From contig JAJVIF010000001.1 in the NCBI GenBank assembly GCA_022072165.1, positions 1,488,001 through 1,552,000 of the forward strand: 64,000 bases of DNA. Direction: 5' to 3'. The notes beneath the pieces are model-generated. The model saw only the letters and a program-made list of their open reading frames with translations, was not told where the DNA came from and searched no databases. The position numbers were made by a program, and so were the translations under genes. This document shows positions 52,338-59,222 of this stretch, in pieces. The stretch comes from a bacterium (GTDB lineage: Bacteria > JAJVIF01). Each line of letters begins with the position of its first letter. Positions within the stretch are counted from its first letter, which is position 1.

Positions 52338-54932
52338 CTAGCCCCGAAATAACTGGAGGACGTTCTGCGGGAGCTGGTTGGCCTGCGCCAGGATGGCGGT
52401 GCCCGCCTGCAGGAGGATCTGCGACCGCGTGAACGCGATGGTCTCCTCCGCGATGTTGAGATCCCGAATCCCCGACTCCGAAGAGGCGAGATTCTGCCGG
52501 GTGATGTCGAGGTTCCGGATGGTGCTCTCCAGGCGGTTTTGCACCGACCCCAGGTTGGACCGGAGGCTGGAGACCTTGTCGATGGCGACATCTACCGACG
52601 TGATCGCGGCCTGGGCGCTGGCGGAGTTCGCCAGGATCAGGCCCCGAATCCCCAGGCTGTCCGAGGAGACCCCGGATATCGCCAGCGTAAGATCCTGCCC
52701 CTGATTCGCGCCAATCTGGAAGTTGATGGCGTTGGGCACCAGGTGGAGGAAAGTGGTCCCGATGAAGTCGGAAGTCACCGAGATCGTGGGCTTGGCCAGG
52801 GGGTCGAGGTTAATCGGCCCGCGGGTGTCATTCGCCCCCGGTCCGGGGACCGGGTCGAGCTTGAAGCCCTGATTGGTGTTGAACTTCAGTTCCACGCCCC
52901 GAATGACGCCGCGAACAGTGCCATCCTGGGTGATGGTCTCGTCGATCAGCGCCCCGGTCTCGATATTCACGACACTGACTTTGAAGGTCGCCAGCTTGCT
53001 GTTCTGGATGGTGAAGAGCGACAGCGCGTTGATGGTCTTCTCATCGCCGATGAAGGCGAGTTCCGCGCCGGGCACCGGACTGGTGATGGAGATGGTTCCC
53101 TTCGCCGGACCGATGAGGTTGAAGTTCACCAGGTTCGGGAAGTTGCCACCCGCCAGCGTGTCCTCGAGGTTGAGGTCCGAGGTCCGGTTGGGATCGGCGA
53201 TGGCGAGCGACAGCTTGCCGACCAGGTCCTGCACGGTGTCCGTGGCGTTGAGGAAGATCGTGGTGCGCCGTCCGGACCCCGGCACGGCCAGTCCGATTTC
53301 CACGGTGTCGCGTCCCAGGAAGACATTCTCTGCCTGGAAGCGGCTGATGGACCGGAGCTGCGTGTCGAGCTGGGCCACCAGCACGTTGTTGGTCGACGTG
53401 TGGAAGATCGCGGTCTCGCCCGCTTCCAGGATGGCATCGAAGCTGATGCGCAGCCCCTGGAGGGTATCGAGATTCAGTGCGGCGGCCGTACCGGCGCGTC
53501 CGATAGAGCCGGTGCCGGACACCGAGCCCGTATCGAGGTTTGTCACCCGGTAGGTGCGATTGGACAGCGCAGACACCCGGAAGGTGTAGCTGCCGGACAC
53601 CGCCGACACCTGCACGATCCGGCCATACTGCGCGAACTCGTTCTGCCCCGCCTTGTTGAAAACGATCTCATCGGTGCCGGTGGAAACACTGGCATCGAAG
53701 CGGACATCGATTTCACCCGTGGTGCTGTCGCCGAGCGTGAAGATGCCGCCCGCGACGTTCTCAATGATCCGGTTGCCGTTGGCGGTGATCGCCACCGACG
53801 CGGCATCGATGAAGGCTCGGGTGATGTCTGCCGCGCCCGCTGCGACCGAGAAAGCGGAGAAGCCGAGGTCGAGCTGGGAGCCGGAAGTATCGACATCTTC
53901 CAGGCCGAAGAACGAGAGCGCGATGCTCTGTCCCGCCGCGATCGAAACGGCCAGTTGCCCGGTGCCGGTCACACTGAACGCGCCGTTGGCACCAATGGAG
54001 AAGGCGATGCTCAGGAAGGCGGCCACACTGGAAAGCGTCGTACCCGCGGTGATCAACAGCGCGGCATCGACAGTCGAGCCGTTCACACGCTCGCCGCGGA
54101 CCCGCAGACGGTCTACACCGAGGGTCAGCTCCTTGGCGTTGAAAGTCCCCGCCAGGTCGTCCGCAGCAACAGCCACAGAGGTCCCCAGCACCGAGATAGT
54201 CGCGCTGCCATAGGAGACCAGGAGGCGGCCATTGGTGGTAGTGCTCTGGATTTCCAGCTCATCAATGCCGATCTGGGAGCCGGTGGCGTTCCGGAAGGAG
54301 GCATTGTTGAGGTAGGTGGTCAGCCCGTTGAACGACCCGACCCGATCCTCAGTGGCGATGGTGTTGAACTGGTCGGTCTTGTAGGTCGCCAGTTCCGGCG
54401 GCGCCAGCAGGGTAGTCCGGATCTGGAAGTTGCCACCTTTGCCAACATTCCCCAGGATGTTGACCTGGACAGTCGAGGGGTCATCCAGGGAGTAGAGGGC
54501 CGCAGCGGACCCATCGAGGAGCCGCTTGGTGTTGAACTCCGTGGTCCGGGCGATCCGGTCGACCTCGTCGATCAGCTGGTCCACTTCCTTCTGGATTTCG
54601 AGGCGGTCGCTGGAGGTGAGGACTCCGTTCGCCGCCTGGATCGCCAGTTCGCGGATCCGTTGCAGGATCGTGTTGGTCTCGGCCAGCGCCCCTTCCGCCG
54701 TCTGGAGGAGGCTGATCCCCTCCGAGGCATTCTGGGACGCCCGGGCGAGTCCCCGGACCTGCGCCCGCAGGCGCTCCGAAATCGTGAGACCGGCGGCGTC
54801 ATCCGCCGCCCGGTTGATTCGCAAGCCGGTGGAGAGTCGTTCGACGGATCGCTCCAGGTGCCGGCTGGTCTGCGCCAGACTGCGGGTCGCATTCAGCGCA
54901 ATGATGTTCTGATTGATCTGCAGGACACCCAC
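52338..54932 (-). CDS. fliC1: Large flagellin 1
   Basis: An 864-residue flagellin. The D0/D1 N-terminus (INQNIIALNATRSLAQTSRHLERSVERLSTGLRINRAADDAAGLTISERLRAQVRGLARASQNASEGISLLQTAEGAL, shortened) and C-terminus (SSLRSNLGSVQNRLESTIRNLDITRQNL...ALQLFRG-type LPQNVLQLFRG) are strongly conserved. About 600 residues between them form the outer D2/D3 region rich in Thr, Ser, Asn and beta strands, a likely glycosylation surface. The start is GTG after GGAGGA; the paralogue at 59223-61814 uses ATG at the same position. No cysteine is apparent, as usual for flagellin. Confidence 0.95.
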   Translation of the reverse strand: MGVLQINQNIIALNATRSLAQTSRHLERSVERLSTGLRINRAADDAAGLTISERLRAQVRGLARASQNASEGISLLQTAEGALAETNTILQRIRELAIQAANGVLTSSDRLEIQKEVDQLIDEVDRIARTTEFNTKRLLDGSAAALYSLDDPSTVQVNILGNVGKGGNFQIRTTLLAPPELATYKTDQFNTIATEDRVGSFNGLTTYLNNASFRNATGSQIGIDELEIQSTTTNGRLLVSYGSATISVLGTSVAVAADDLAGTFNAKELTLGVDRLRVRGERVNGSTVDAALLITAGTTLSSVAAFLSIAFSIGANGAFSVTGTGQLAVSIAAGQSIALSFFGLEDVDTSGSQLDLGFSAFSVAAGAADITRAFIDAASVAITANGNRIIENVAGGIFTLGDSTTGEIDVRFDASVSTGTDEIVFNKAGQNEFAQYGRIVQVSAVSGSYTFRVSALSNRTYRVTNLDTGSVSGTGSIGRAGTAAALNLDTLQGLRISFDAILEAGETAIFHTSTNNVLVAQLDTQLRSISRFQAENVFLGRDTVEIGLAVPGSGRRTTIFLNATDTVQDLVGKLSLAIADPNRTSDLNLEDTLAGGNFPNLVNFNLIGPAKGTISITSPVPGAELAFIGDEKTINALSLFTIQNSKLATFKVSVVNIETGALIDETITQDGTVRGVIRGVELKFNTNQGFKLDPVPGPGANDTRGPINLDPLAKPTISVTSDFIGTTFLHLVPNAINFQIGANQGQDLTLAISGVSSDSLGIRGLILANSASAQAAITSVDVAIDKVSSLRSNLGSVQNRLESTIRNLDITRQNLASSESGIRDLNIAEETIAFTRSQILLQAGTAILAQANQLPQNVLQLFRG

Positions 54933-55190
54933 GTCGGTGATTCCTCCATGAATACCGTGTTGGTGATGGGCCCCGGGGAAAATGCAACGACGGCGAGCGG
55001 CTGACCTGGGCTTCAGTCCGACTCCGTCGGCGCAGGAAGCCTGGCAGCGCTCACCGGCGACTGCGCGGGGCGCGGTACTGGCCCTCGCGTTGCCATCCCT
55101 GACAACGCGACGGATGTCCCGCAAGGTGGGGTGCCCTCCTGGCAGCCGCATCCTAGCAGGGGACCGGGAACTGCTCCGGTCCGTTCCCCG

Positions 55191-55217
55191 GTATCGGCAG
55201 CCAGCCGAGGGCCTTGA
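55191..55217 (-). promoter_or_regulatory. Sigma-28-like promoter of flagellin 1
   Basis: Minus strand TCAA (55217-55214), 15 bp, GCCGATAC (55198-55191). Both boxes are identical to those of flagellin 2. The predicted leader is about 250 nt. Confidence 0.75.
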
Positions 55218-55341
55218 GCCAGGAAATGAAGAAAGGTGGGGCTGGCACTCGAACAGCCACTGGCGGTCACACTGCGTCTTCAGGGCGTTCAAACTGAAAC
55301 TGCGATGTAAGAAAATTTACTGAATCTCATGCCGAAACCCC

Positions 55342-55370
55342 TTGACGCGGCCTTAACGAGACGGCATATT
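55342..55370 (+). promoter_or_regulatory. Sigma-70-like promoter of module A
   Basis: TTGACG (55342-55347), exactly 17 bp, CATATT (55365-55370). It lies about 40 bp before the ATG of the Cys-rich protein gene. The equivalent promoter of module B is split by an AG repeat. Confidence 0.7.
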
Positions 55371-55410
55371 GACGCCAGTTGTTATTTCCAGTGCATCTAG
55401 GAGGCCTGCC

Positions 55411-55863
55411 ATGTTGTTCAGAGTGTTCCTCGTGATCCTCTGTACGCTGGGTTTCTCAGGATCGACTCTCGCGCCCGCCCAGGCGGCGGACTGCTGTTGT
55501 TACCGGACCAGTGTCGTGCTGTGGGAGGACTGGTGGTATTGCCAGGTGGACTGCACACAGCAGGACCCCGCAGAGCTGTGCAAAATCAGGAAGCGCTGCC
55601 AGGGCTATACCGTCTCAGGAAAGTGCAAAACGAGCTGGTTCAGTTGCCTGGGGCACACGATGCTCTCGTGCGGATCAGCACCGGTCACCGGACAAGTCAC
55701 CTGTGAGTATGAACTGGTGAATCCGGAAGATCCCAACTGTGTTGCAGACCCGGAGCAGATCGCGCTCTGCATCAACATCGACTGCCCAACTGCACCGCCG
55801 CCAGGCGAGTACCACTGCAATCTGGGCGGACCCTGCTGTGACACAAGTGGTAACTGCTCATGA
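55411..55863 (+). CDS. Small secreted 18-cysteine protein, module A
   Basis: A 150-residue protein of a family I do not recognise. A signal peptide (LFRVFLVILCTLGFSGSTLAPAQA) is followed at once by ADCCCYR. The mature part of about 125 residues holds 18 cysteines, enough for nine disulfides, ending in LGGPCCDTSGNCS. All 18 cysteines align with those of the paralogue at 57137-57592, as do VDCT..DP.ELC, GKC, NPEDPNC-like and LCI. AGGAGG precedes the ATG. It sits 53 bp before a lipoprotein gene (or overlaps it by 4 bp if that gene starts at 55860). The content suggests a disulfide-rich extracellular or surface protein. Confidence 0.85.
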   Translation: MLFRVFLVILCTLGFSGSTLAPAQAADCCCYRTSVVLWEDWWYCQVDCTQQDPAELCKIRKRCQGYTVSGKCKTSWFSCLGHTMLSCGSAPVTGQVTCEYELVNPEDPNCVADPEQIALCINIDCPTAPPPGEYHCNLGGPCCDTSGNCS

Positions 55864-55916
55864 AGCCCGAGCGTACCGTTGTCGCACATCTGTTCAATCG
55901 GAAGGAGAGTCCTGAA

Positions 55917-56921
55917 TTGCGTACCCTGATCCTGTTCGTTTTGTGTCTGGTGTTCGCGGGGTGCTCGGCGAAGCGCACCAACAACACCACGACATCGCAG
56001 GATGTTATCGCTGCACCAAACCATGCCCTGACTCTGGTGCAGCAGTTCACGCCGGCTGATGAAGAGGCTCAGTGGTACCTCGCGGGGGACCCCCGGGCCA
56101 TCGCGTTTGTACAGAGCAGCCGGATGAGCAGTGCTTTCGAATGGGCCATCACTGGCTACCTGCGGGCGTATGGGCATCTGCCAGCCACTGTGGATGATCT
56201 GCTGGAGAGTGGCCTGGTGCTCTTCACACCGACTCGCCCGGATGGCACCCCGTATCCGTTCCAGGTGGTCCAGACGCTGCCCGAAGAGCCATCGACCGAA
56301 GCAGTACTGCTTGCCAAGGAAGGGGCGATCCTGCGGGGATGGTTACCTCCCGTCGATGCCAGCGTGAAGGCACGCCGCATCTATGTCAATCTGGATAAGC
56401 GCTACCAGATGTACAACTCGCGGCAGACGGTCATGCCGACCGTACCGCAGGCTGTCCTCGCGAATCGGGTCGCGCAGCAGGCATCCATCGGGGGCCTCTC
56501 ACCAGGTGCCTTCGCCAACCAGTTCCTGCATCAGTCGGATGGACTGGAGGAGCAACGGGCGGTCGCGCTGCTGGCTGCGAGCATCGGACTGATGAGCATG
56601 GATGCGCAGGCCCGGGGTCGGGTGGCGACCTCGCTGGAAGCCGTCCTGCAGGCGCATCGTCTCGCGTTTCGCGATGTCGCGACCGTCACCGGAAATGTCG
56701 ATCTGCTGGACTATCCTCTGGGAGTGCAATTGCGGACCTCGACAGACCGGAATCTGCTCCAGATCGCCATCAAGCCGAGTATCGAGGGACTGGATTACCA
56801 GTTGCTGAAGTTCATGCCGGATTACTCACTTGGGCGCGTCACGAAGCTGGATTTGTCAGGCGATGTCGCACCGCAGGAGGCCGGGTGTCACGACCTGGTC
56901 GCGACCCTCGTGCTGCAGTAG
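55917..56921 (+). CDS. Lipoprotein of unknown family, module A
   Basis: A 334-residue lipoprotein. RTLILFVLCLVFAGCS is a signal peptide with lipobox VFAGC. The body has AITGYLRAYGHLPATVDDLLESGLVLFT, a mostly helical centre, and a C-terminal block LDYPLGVQLRTSTDR...GLDYQLLKFMPD...EAGCHDLVATLVLQ that is shared with the lipoprotein of module B. The TTG start follows AAGGAGAG and gives almost the same length as its paralogue (332). An ATG at 55860, overlapping the previous stop by 4 bp, would add 19 residues before the signal peptide and is less likely. No known domain is recognised. Confidence 0.8.
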   Translation: MRTLILFVLCLVFAGCSAKRTNNTTTSQDVIAAPNHALTLVQQFTPADEEAQWYLAGDPRAIAFVQSSRMSSAFEWAITGYLRAYGHLPATVDDLLESGLVLFTPTRPDGTPYPFQVVQTLPEEPSTEAVLLAKEGAILRGWLPPVDASVKARRIYVNLDKRYQMYNSRQTVMPTVPQAVLANRVAQQASIGGLSPGAFANQFLHQSDGLEEQRAVALLAASIGLMSMDAQARGRVATSLEAVLQAHRLAFRDVATVTGNVDLLDYPLGVQLRTSTDRNLLQIAIKPSIEGLDYQLLKFMPDYSLGRVTKLDLSGDVAPQEAGCHDLVATLVLQ

Positions 56922-56958
56922 TTTCCCCCAGAGCGAGAGGTGTGACGGGGAAGTGGCC

Positions 56959-56984
56959 GAGCCCGGGAGTCCGCTCCCGGGCTC
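56959..56984 (+). terminator. Terminator-like hairpin after module A
   Basis: Perfect 11-bp stem GAGCCCGGGAG/CTCCCGGGCTC with a 4-nt loop, 38 bp after the stop. There is no T-run, so termination may be partial. Confidence 0.5.
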
Positions 56985-57064
56985 GCGTGTTGCTGGAGGG
57001 GGAATGAGCCAGCTTCCTGTGCAGTCACAGGCTGCAAATTACCCAGGAAAGCCGACTTACTTAG

Positions 57065-57100
57065 TTGACAAGAGAGAGAGAGAGAGAGAGAGAATATCTC
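57065..57100 (+). promoter_or_regulatory. Promoter of module B with repeat-filled spacer
   Basis: Consensus -35 TTGACA (57065-57070), then 22-24 bp almost wholly of AG repeats, then AATATCT (57093-57099) as the likely -10. The -10 lies about 40 bp before the ATG, as in module A, but the spacer is 5-7 bp longer than the optimal 17. Expression should depend on repeat number. Confidence 0.6.
57071..57093. repeat. AG dinucleotide microsatellite (about 11.5 units)
   Basis: An uninterrupted run of 23 bp of alternating A and G. It is the only simple dinucleotide tract of this length I noticed in the window and sits precisely between a -35 and a -10 element. Confidence 0.95.
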
Positions 57101-57136
57101 CACTCATAGAACGTCGAGCGTAGGAGGTCTTACAGG

Positions 57137-57592
57137 ATGCGCGCGTACTTCGCTTTGCTGAGCACGCTGATGGTTCTCTTCCTTTTCGCCATTCCTTCTG
57201 AAGCTTCGCAGCAGTGTTGCTGCTACAGAATTGTGAGCTTTAGCTGGATTGGCCTAAACGTATGCGACGTTGACTGTACTGAAGCTGACCCCCCAGAGCT
57301 TTGTGAAGTGGAAAAGTACTGTTGGGGGACCAACGTCAACGGCAAGTGCAAGAGCCACTCTGGGTCTTGCGGAATTGGGAACTGGACGCCTACGAACTGT
57401 GGTTCGACAGGGCAGTATGGTTCCTATACGTGCACACTCACACCAACTAATCCCAACGACCCGGCCTGCTTCGATACGGAAGAGGAACTACGCCTCTGTA
57501 TTGAAGTAAACTGCTTACCGGACCCCAATCCCACCTCATACACCTGCCCGCTGGGTGGCACCTGCTGTCACGCAAACGGGAACTGCAAATAG
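57137..57592 (+). CDS. Small secreted 18-cysteine protein, module B
   Basis: A 151-residue paralogue of the protein at 55411-55863. The signal peptide (YFALLSTLMVLFLFAIPSEA) is followed by SQQCCCYR. The mature part again has 18 cysteines at matching positions (CDVDCTEADPPELC, GKC, NPNDPAC, LCIEVNC, LGGTCCHANGNCK), though most other residues differ. GGAGG precedes the ATG by 9 bp. The gene is visibly richer in A and T than its neighbours. It lies downstream of the AG-repeat promoter and 34 bp before its lipoprotein partner. Confidence 0.85.
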   Translation: MRAYFALLSTLMVLFLFAIPSEASQQCCCYRIVSFSWIGLNVCDVDCTEADPPELCEVEKYCWGTNVNGKCKSHSGSCGIGNWTPTNCGSTGQYGSYTCTLTPTNPNDPACFDTEEELRLCIEVNCLPDPNPTSYTCPLGGTCCHANGNCK

Positions 57593-57626
57593 CCCACTCT
57601 TTTACTCAAGACTGGAGGTCTTCGCC

Positions 57627-58625
57627 ATGAAGTTCACCCCGATTCTCCTGATCTGCGGCGTCGTGTTGATGGGCTGTCAGCAGGCCCGCGAGCAAGCTGC
57701 ACCCGCGGCACCAAAGGAACCCACCGCCGCACCCGTTGCACAGGGTTTTGAGCCTTCCAATGCCATCTCTCGAGGATTGCTGGCAGGCGATATGGCCAGC
57801 CGGCAGACGGTTCGCACGAGTCTTCTCAAGGGCGAGTTGATGCACGCCGCGCTGGGGTACTACCGAATGATGGGCGAGTTGCCATCGCACGCAGCGCCAC
57901 TGCTGGAGCAGGGTCTGCTGATGCACACCACCACGGACAGCAGCGGTCAGGCGATGCCCTGCCAGGCGGTCGACTCGCTGCCAACGGAGGCGGCCGCAGA
58001 CCGGATGCTCCTTGCGATCGAAGGCGACCGGCTGCGGGCCTGGATCCCAGCTCTGGGAGAGGGAGCCCCTGCCCGCATTGCGGAGATTGCGATGTCCGGT
58101 CAAGTGCAGACACGGGCAGTCAGGGAGATCGGGCAACTGCCACTGCAGGATGCCGTTCTGCTAAAAGAGGAGTTGCGGCAGGCCGCCGCCGAGTCAGGCG
58201 GGCCTGCCAACGCCGGAGTGAATCAGTACATTCATCGTTCCCGGGGTGCTGCAGAGCAGCGACTGAGAGCGCTGAACTGGGCGAGCCTCGGCGTGTTGAA
58301 TCGCGGCGCCGCGATCCTCGGACGCGCCCCGGAATCGTATGGGGAGGTGCTCCCCATGCTGGGACTGGCACCGTTGGGGTATCGCCTGGAAGATGGTCCA
58401 GTGAAGCTGCTGGAACAGCCGCTGGGTGTCCAGTACATCGCGACCCTGGATCGTCAGCGGGTGCTGATGTATCAGAAGCCCTCCATGCCTGCGCTGGACT
58501 ACCAGATGCTGCAGTACGTCCCTGATGCGCGGACTGGGGAAGTCGCCATGTCCGAAGTGGGCGACACCATTGTTCCGGAGAGTTCAGGCTGTACCGAGGT
58601 ACTGGGGACGCTGCTGTTGCCATAA
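57627..58625 (+). CDS. Lipoprotein of unknown family, module B
   Basis: A 332-residue lipoprotein, paralogue of the one at 55917-56921. The signal FTPILLICGVVLMGCQQ has lipobox VLMGC. An Ala/Pro-rich stretch leads to the body. ALGYYRMMGELPSHAAPLLEQGLLMHT matches ITGYLRAYGHLPATVDDLLESGLVLFT of module A, and LLEQPLGVQYIATLDRQ...ALDYQMLQYVPDARTGEV...SSGCTEVLGTLLLP matches its C-terminus. A ribosome site GGAGG precedes the ATG. A strong terminator follows. No catalytic motif is visible. Confidence 0.82.
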   Translation: MKFTPILLICGVVLMGCQQAREQAAPAAPKEPTAAPVAQGFEPSNAISRGLLAGDMASRQTVRTSLLKGELMHAALGYYRMMGELPSHAAPLLEQGLLMHTTTDSSGQAMPCQAVDSLPTEAAADRMLLAIEGDRLRAWIPALGEGAPARIAEIAMSGQVQTRAVREIGQLPLQDAVLLKEELRQAAAESGGPANAGVNQYIHRSRGAAEQRLRALNWASLGVLNRGAAILGRAPESYGEVLPMLGLAPLGYRLEDGPVKLLEQPLGVQYIATLDRQRVLMYQKPSMPALDYQMLQYVPDARTGEVAMSEVGDTIVPESSGCTEVLGTLLLP

Positions 58626-58659
58626 GCCTGGTCCGCCATTGCTCTTCCAACGACCCTCG

Positions 58660-58695
58660 ATGCCCGGGAGGAACCTCCCGGGCATTTCGTTTTCC
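58660..58695 (+). terminator. Rho-independent terminator of module B
   Basis: 12-bp perfect stem ATGCCCGGGAGG/CCTCCCGGGCAT, then TTCGTTTTCC. Confidence 0.85.
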
Positions 58696-58704
58696 CCACA
58701 CACA

Positions 58705-58746
58705 CAAAAGAGCCCCGGGACGGGAGTGACCTCCCGGACCGGGGCC
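58705..58746 (-). terminator. Rho-independent terminator of flaG/flagellin 2
   Basis: On the minus strand two stem segments (GCCCCGG and GGGAG arms, with a 3-nt internal loop) end in CTCTTTTGTG. It faces the module B terminator. Confidence 0.75.
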
Positions 58747-58767
58747 TTGCGATGACTGTGCGTACCT

Positions 58768-59172
58768 TTACGCACTCAGGTCGGTGAGGACTCCCCGTCC
58801 CTCCGCCAGAGCGGCAGCGAGCCGCTGCGCTTCTTCGGACGGAATCTGGCGGAGCACTTCACCGGTGCGGTCGTTGATGATCCGTACTACTACCTGGCCG
58901 CTGTCCTGCACGTCGATCTGCGCTTTGATCTCGAAGAGGTCAAAGGTGAGATTGACCTTGCGGAGCGCTTCTGCCAGTTCCTGCAGCGAACGGGGCTGCG
59001 GCAGGGGTGGAGCAGAAACGGACGGCAAGACAGCCGGCGCTGGCGCGCTGGCCGCATCTGGCGGCGCAGCAGGCACAGCTGAAACGTCGGCGGACGCGAT
59101 CACAGGGCGGGCCTGCTTCGCTGCCGGCGCCGGAGCCGGGCGACCCGGACCAGTGAGGGGGTCAAGAGACAT
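58768..59172 (-). CDS. flaG: FlaG family protein
   Basis: A 134-residue FlaG protein. The C-terminal half is diagnostic: ELAEALRKVNLTFDLFEIKAQIDVQDSGQVVVRIINDRTGEVLRQIPSEEAQRLAAALAEG, with the I-D-x-x-T-G-E-V-(I/L)-R-Q-I-P-x-E motif. The N-terminal half is Ala/Pro-rich and unordered. FlaG affects filament length in several bacteria. It is 50 bp downstream of flagellin 2. Confidence 0.93.
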   Translation of the reverse strand: MSLDPLTGPGRPAPAPAAKQARPVIASADVSAVPAAPPDAASAPAPAVLPSVSAPPLPQPRSLQELAEALRKVNLTFDLFEIKAQIDVQDSGQVVVRIINDRTGEVLRQIPSEEAQRLAAALAEGRGVLTDLSA

Positions 59173-59222
59173 CTCGCCACCTCCCTATCCCGTGTGCCGT
59201 CGCTCTTGCCATAGCCGTACGG

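Larger units (their letters stand above)
54933..55410. other. Divergent intergenic region: flagellin-1 leader and module A promoter
   Basis: About 478 bp without a gene. The minus strand carries the flagellin-1 sigma-28-like promoter and a leader of about 250 nt. The plus strand carries the sigma-70-like promoter of the Cys-rich/lipoprotein module A. An AT-rich stretch lies near 55300-55325. Confidence 0.7.

Noticed and set aside
57071-57093. The AG tract as a coding repeat or a CRISPR-like element.
   Set aside because: It is upstream of the ribosome site and start codon, and there is no spacer-repeat pattern. No CRISPR array was seen in the window.
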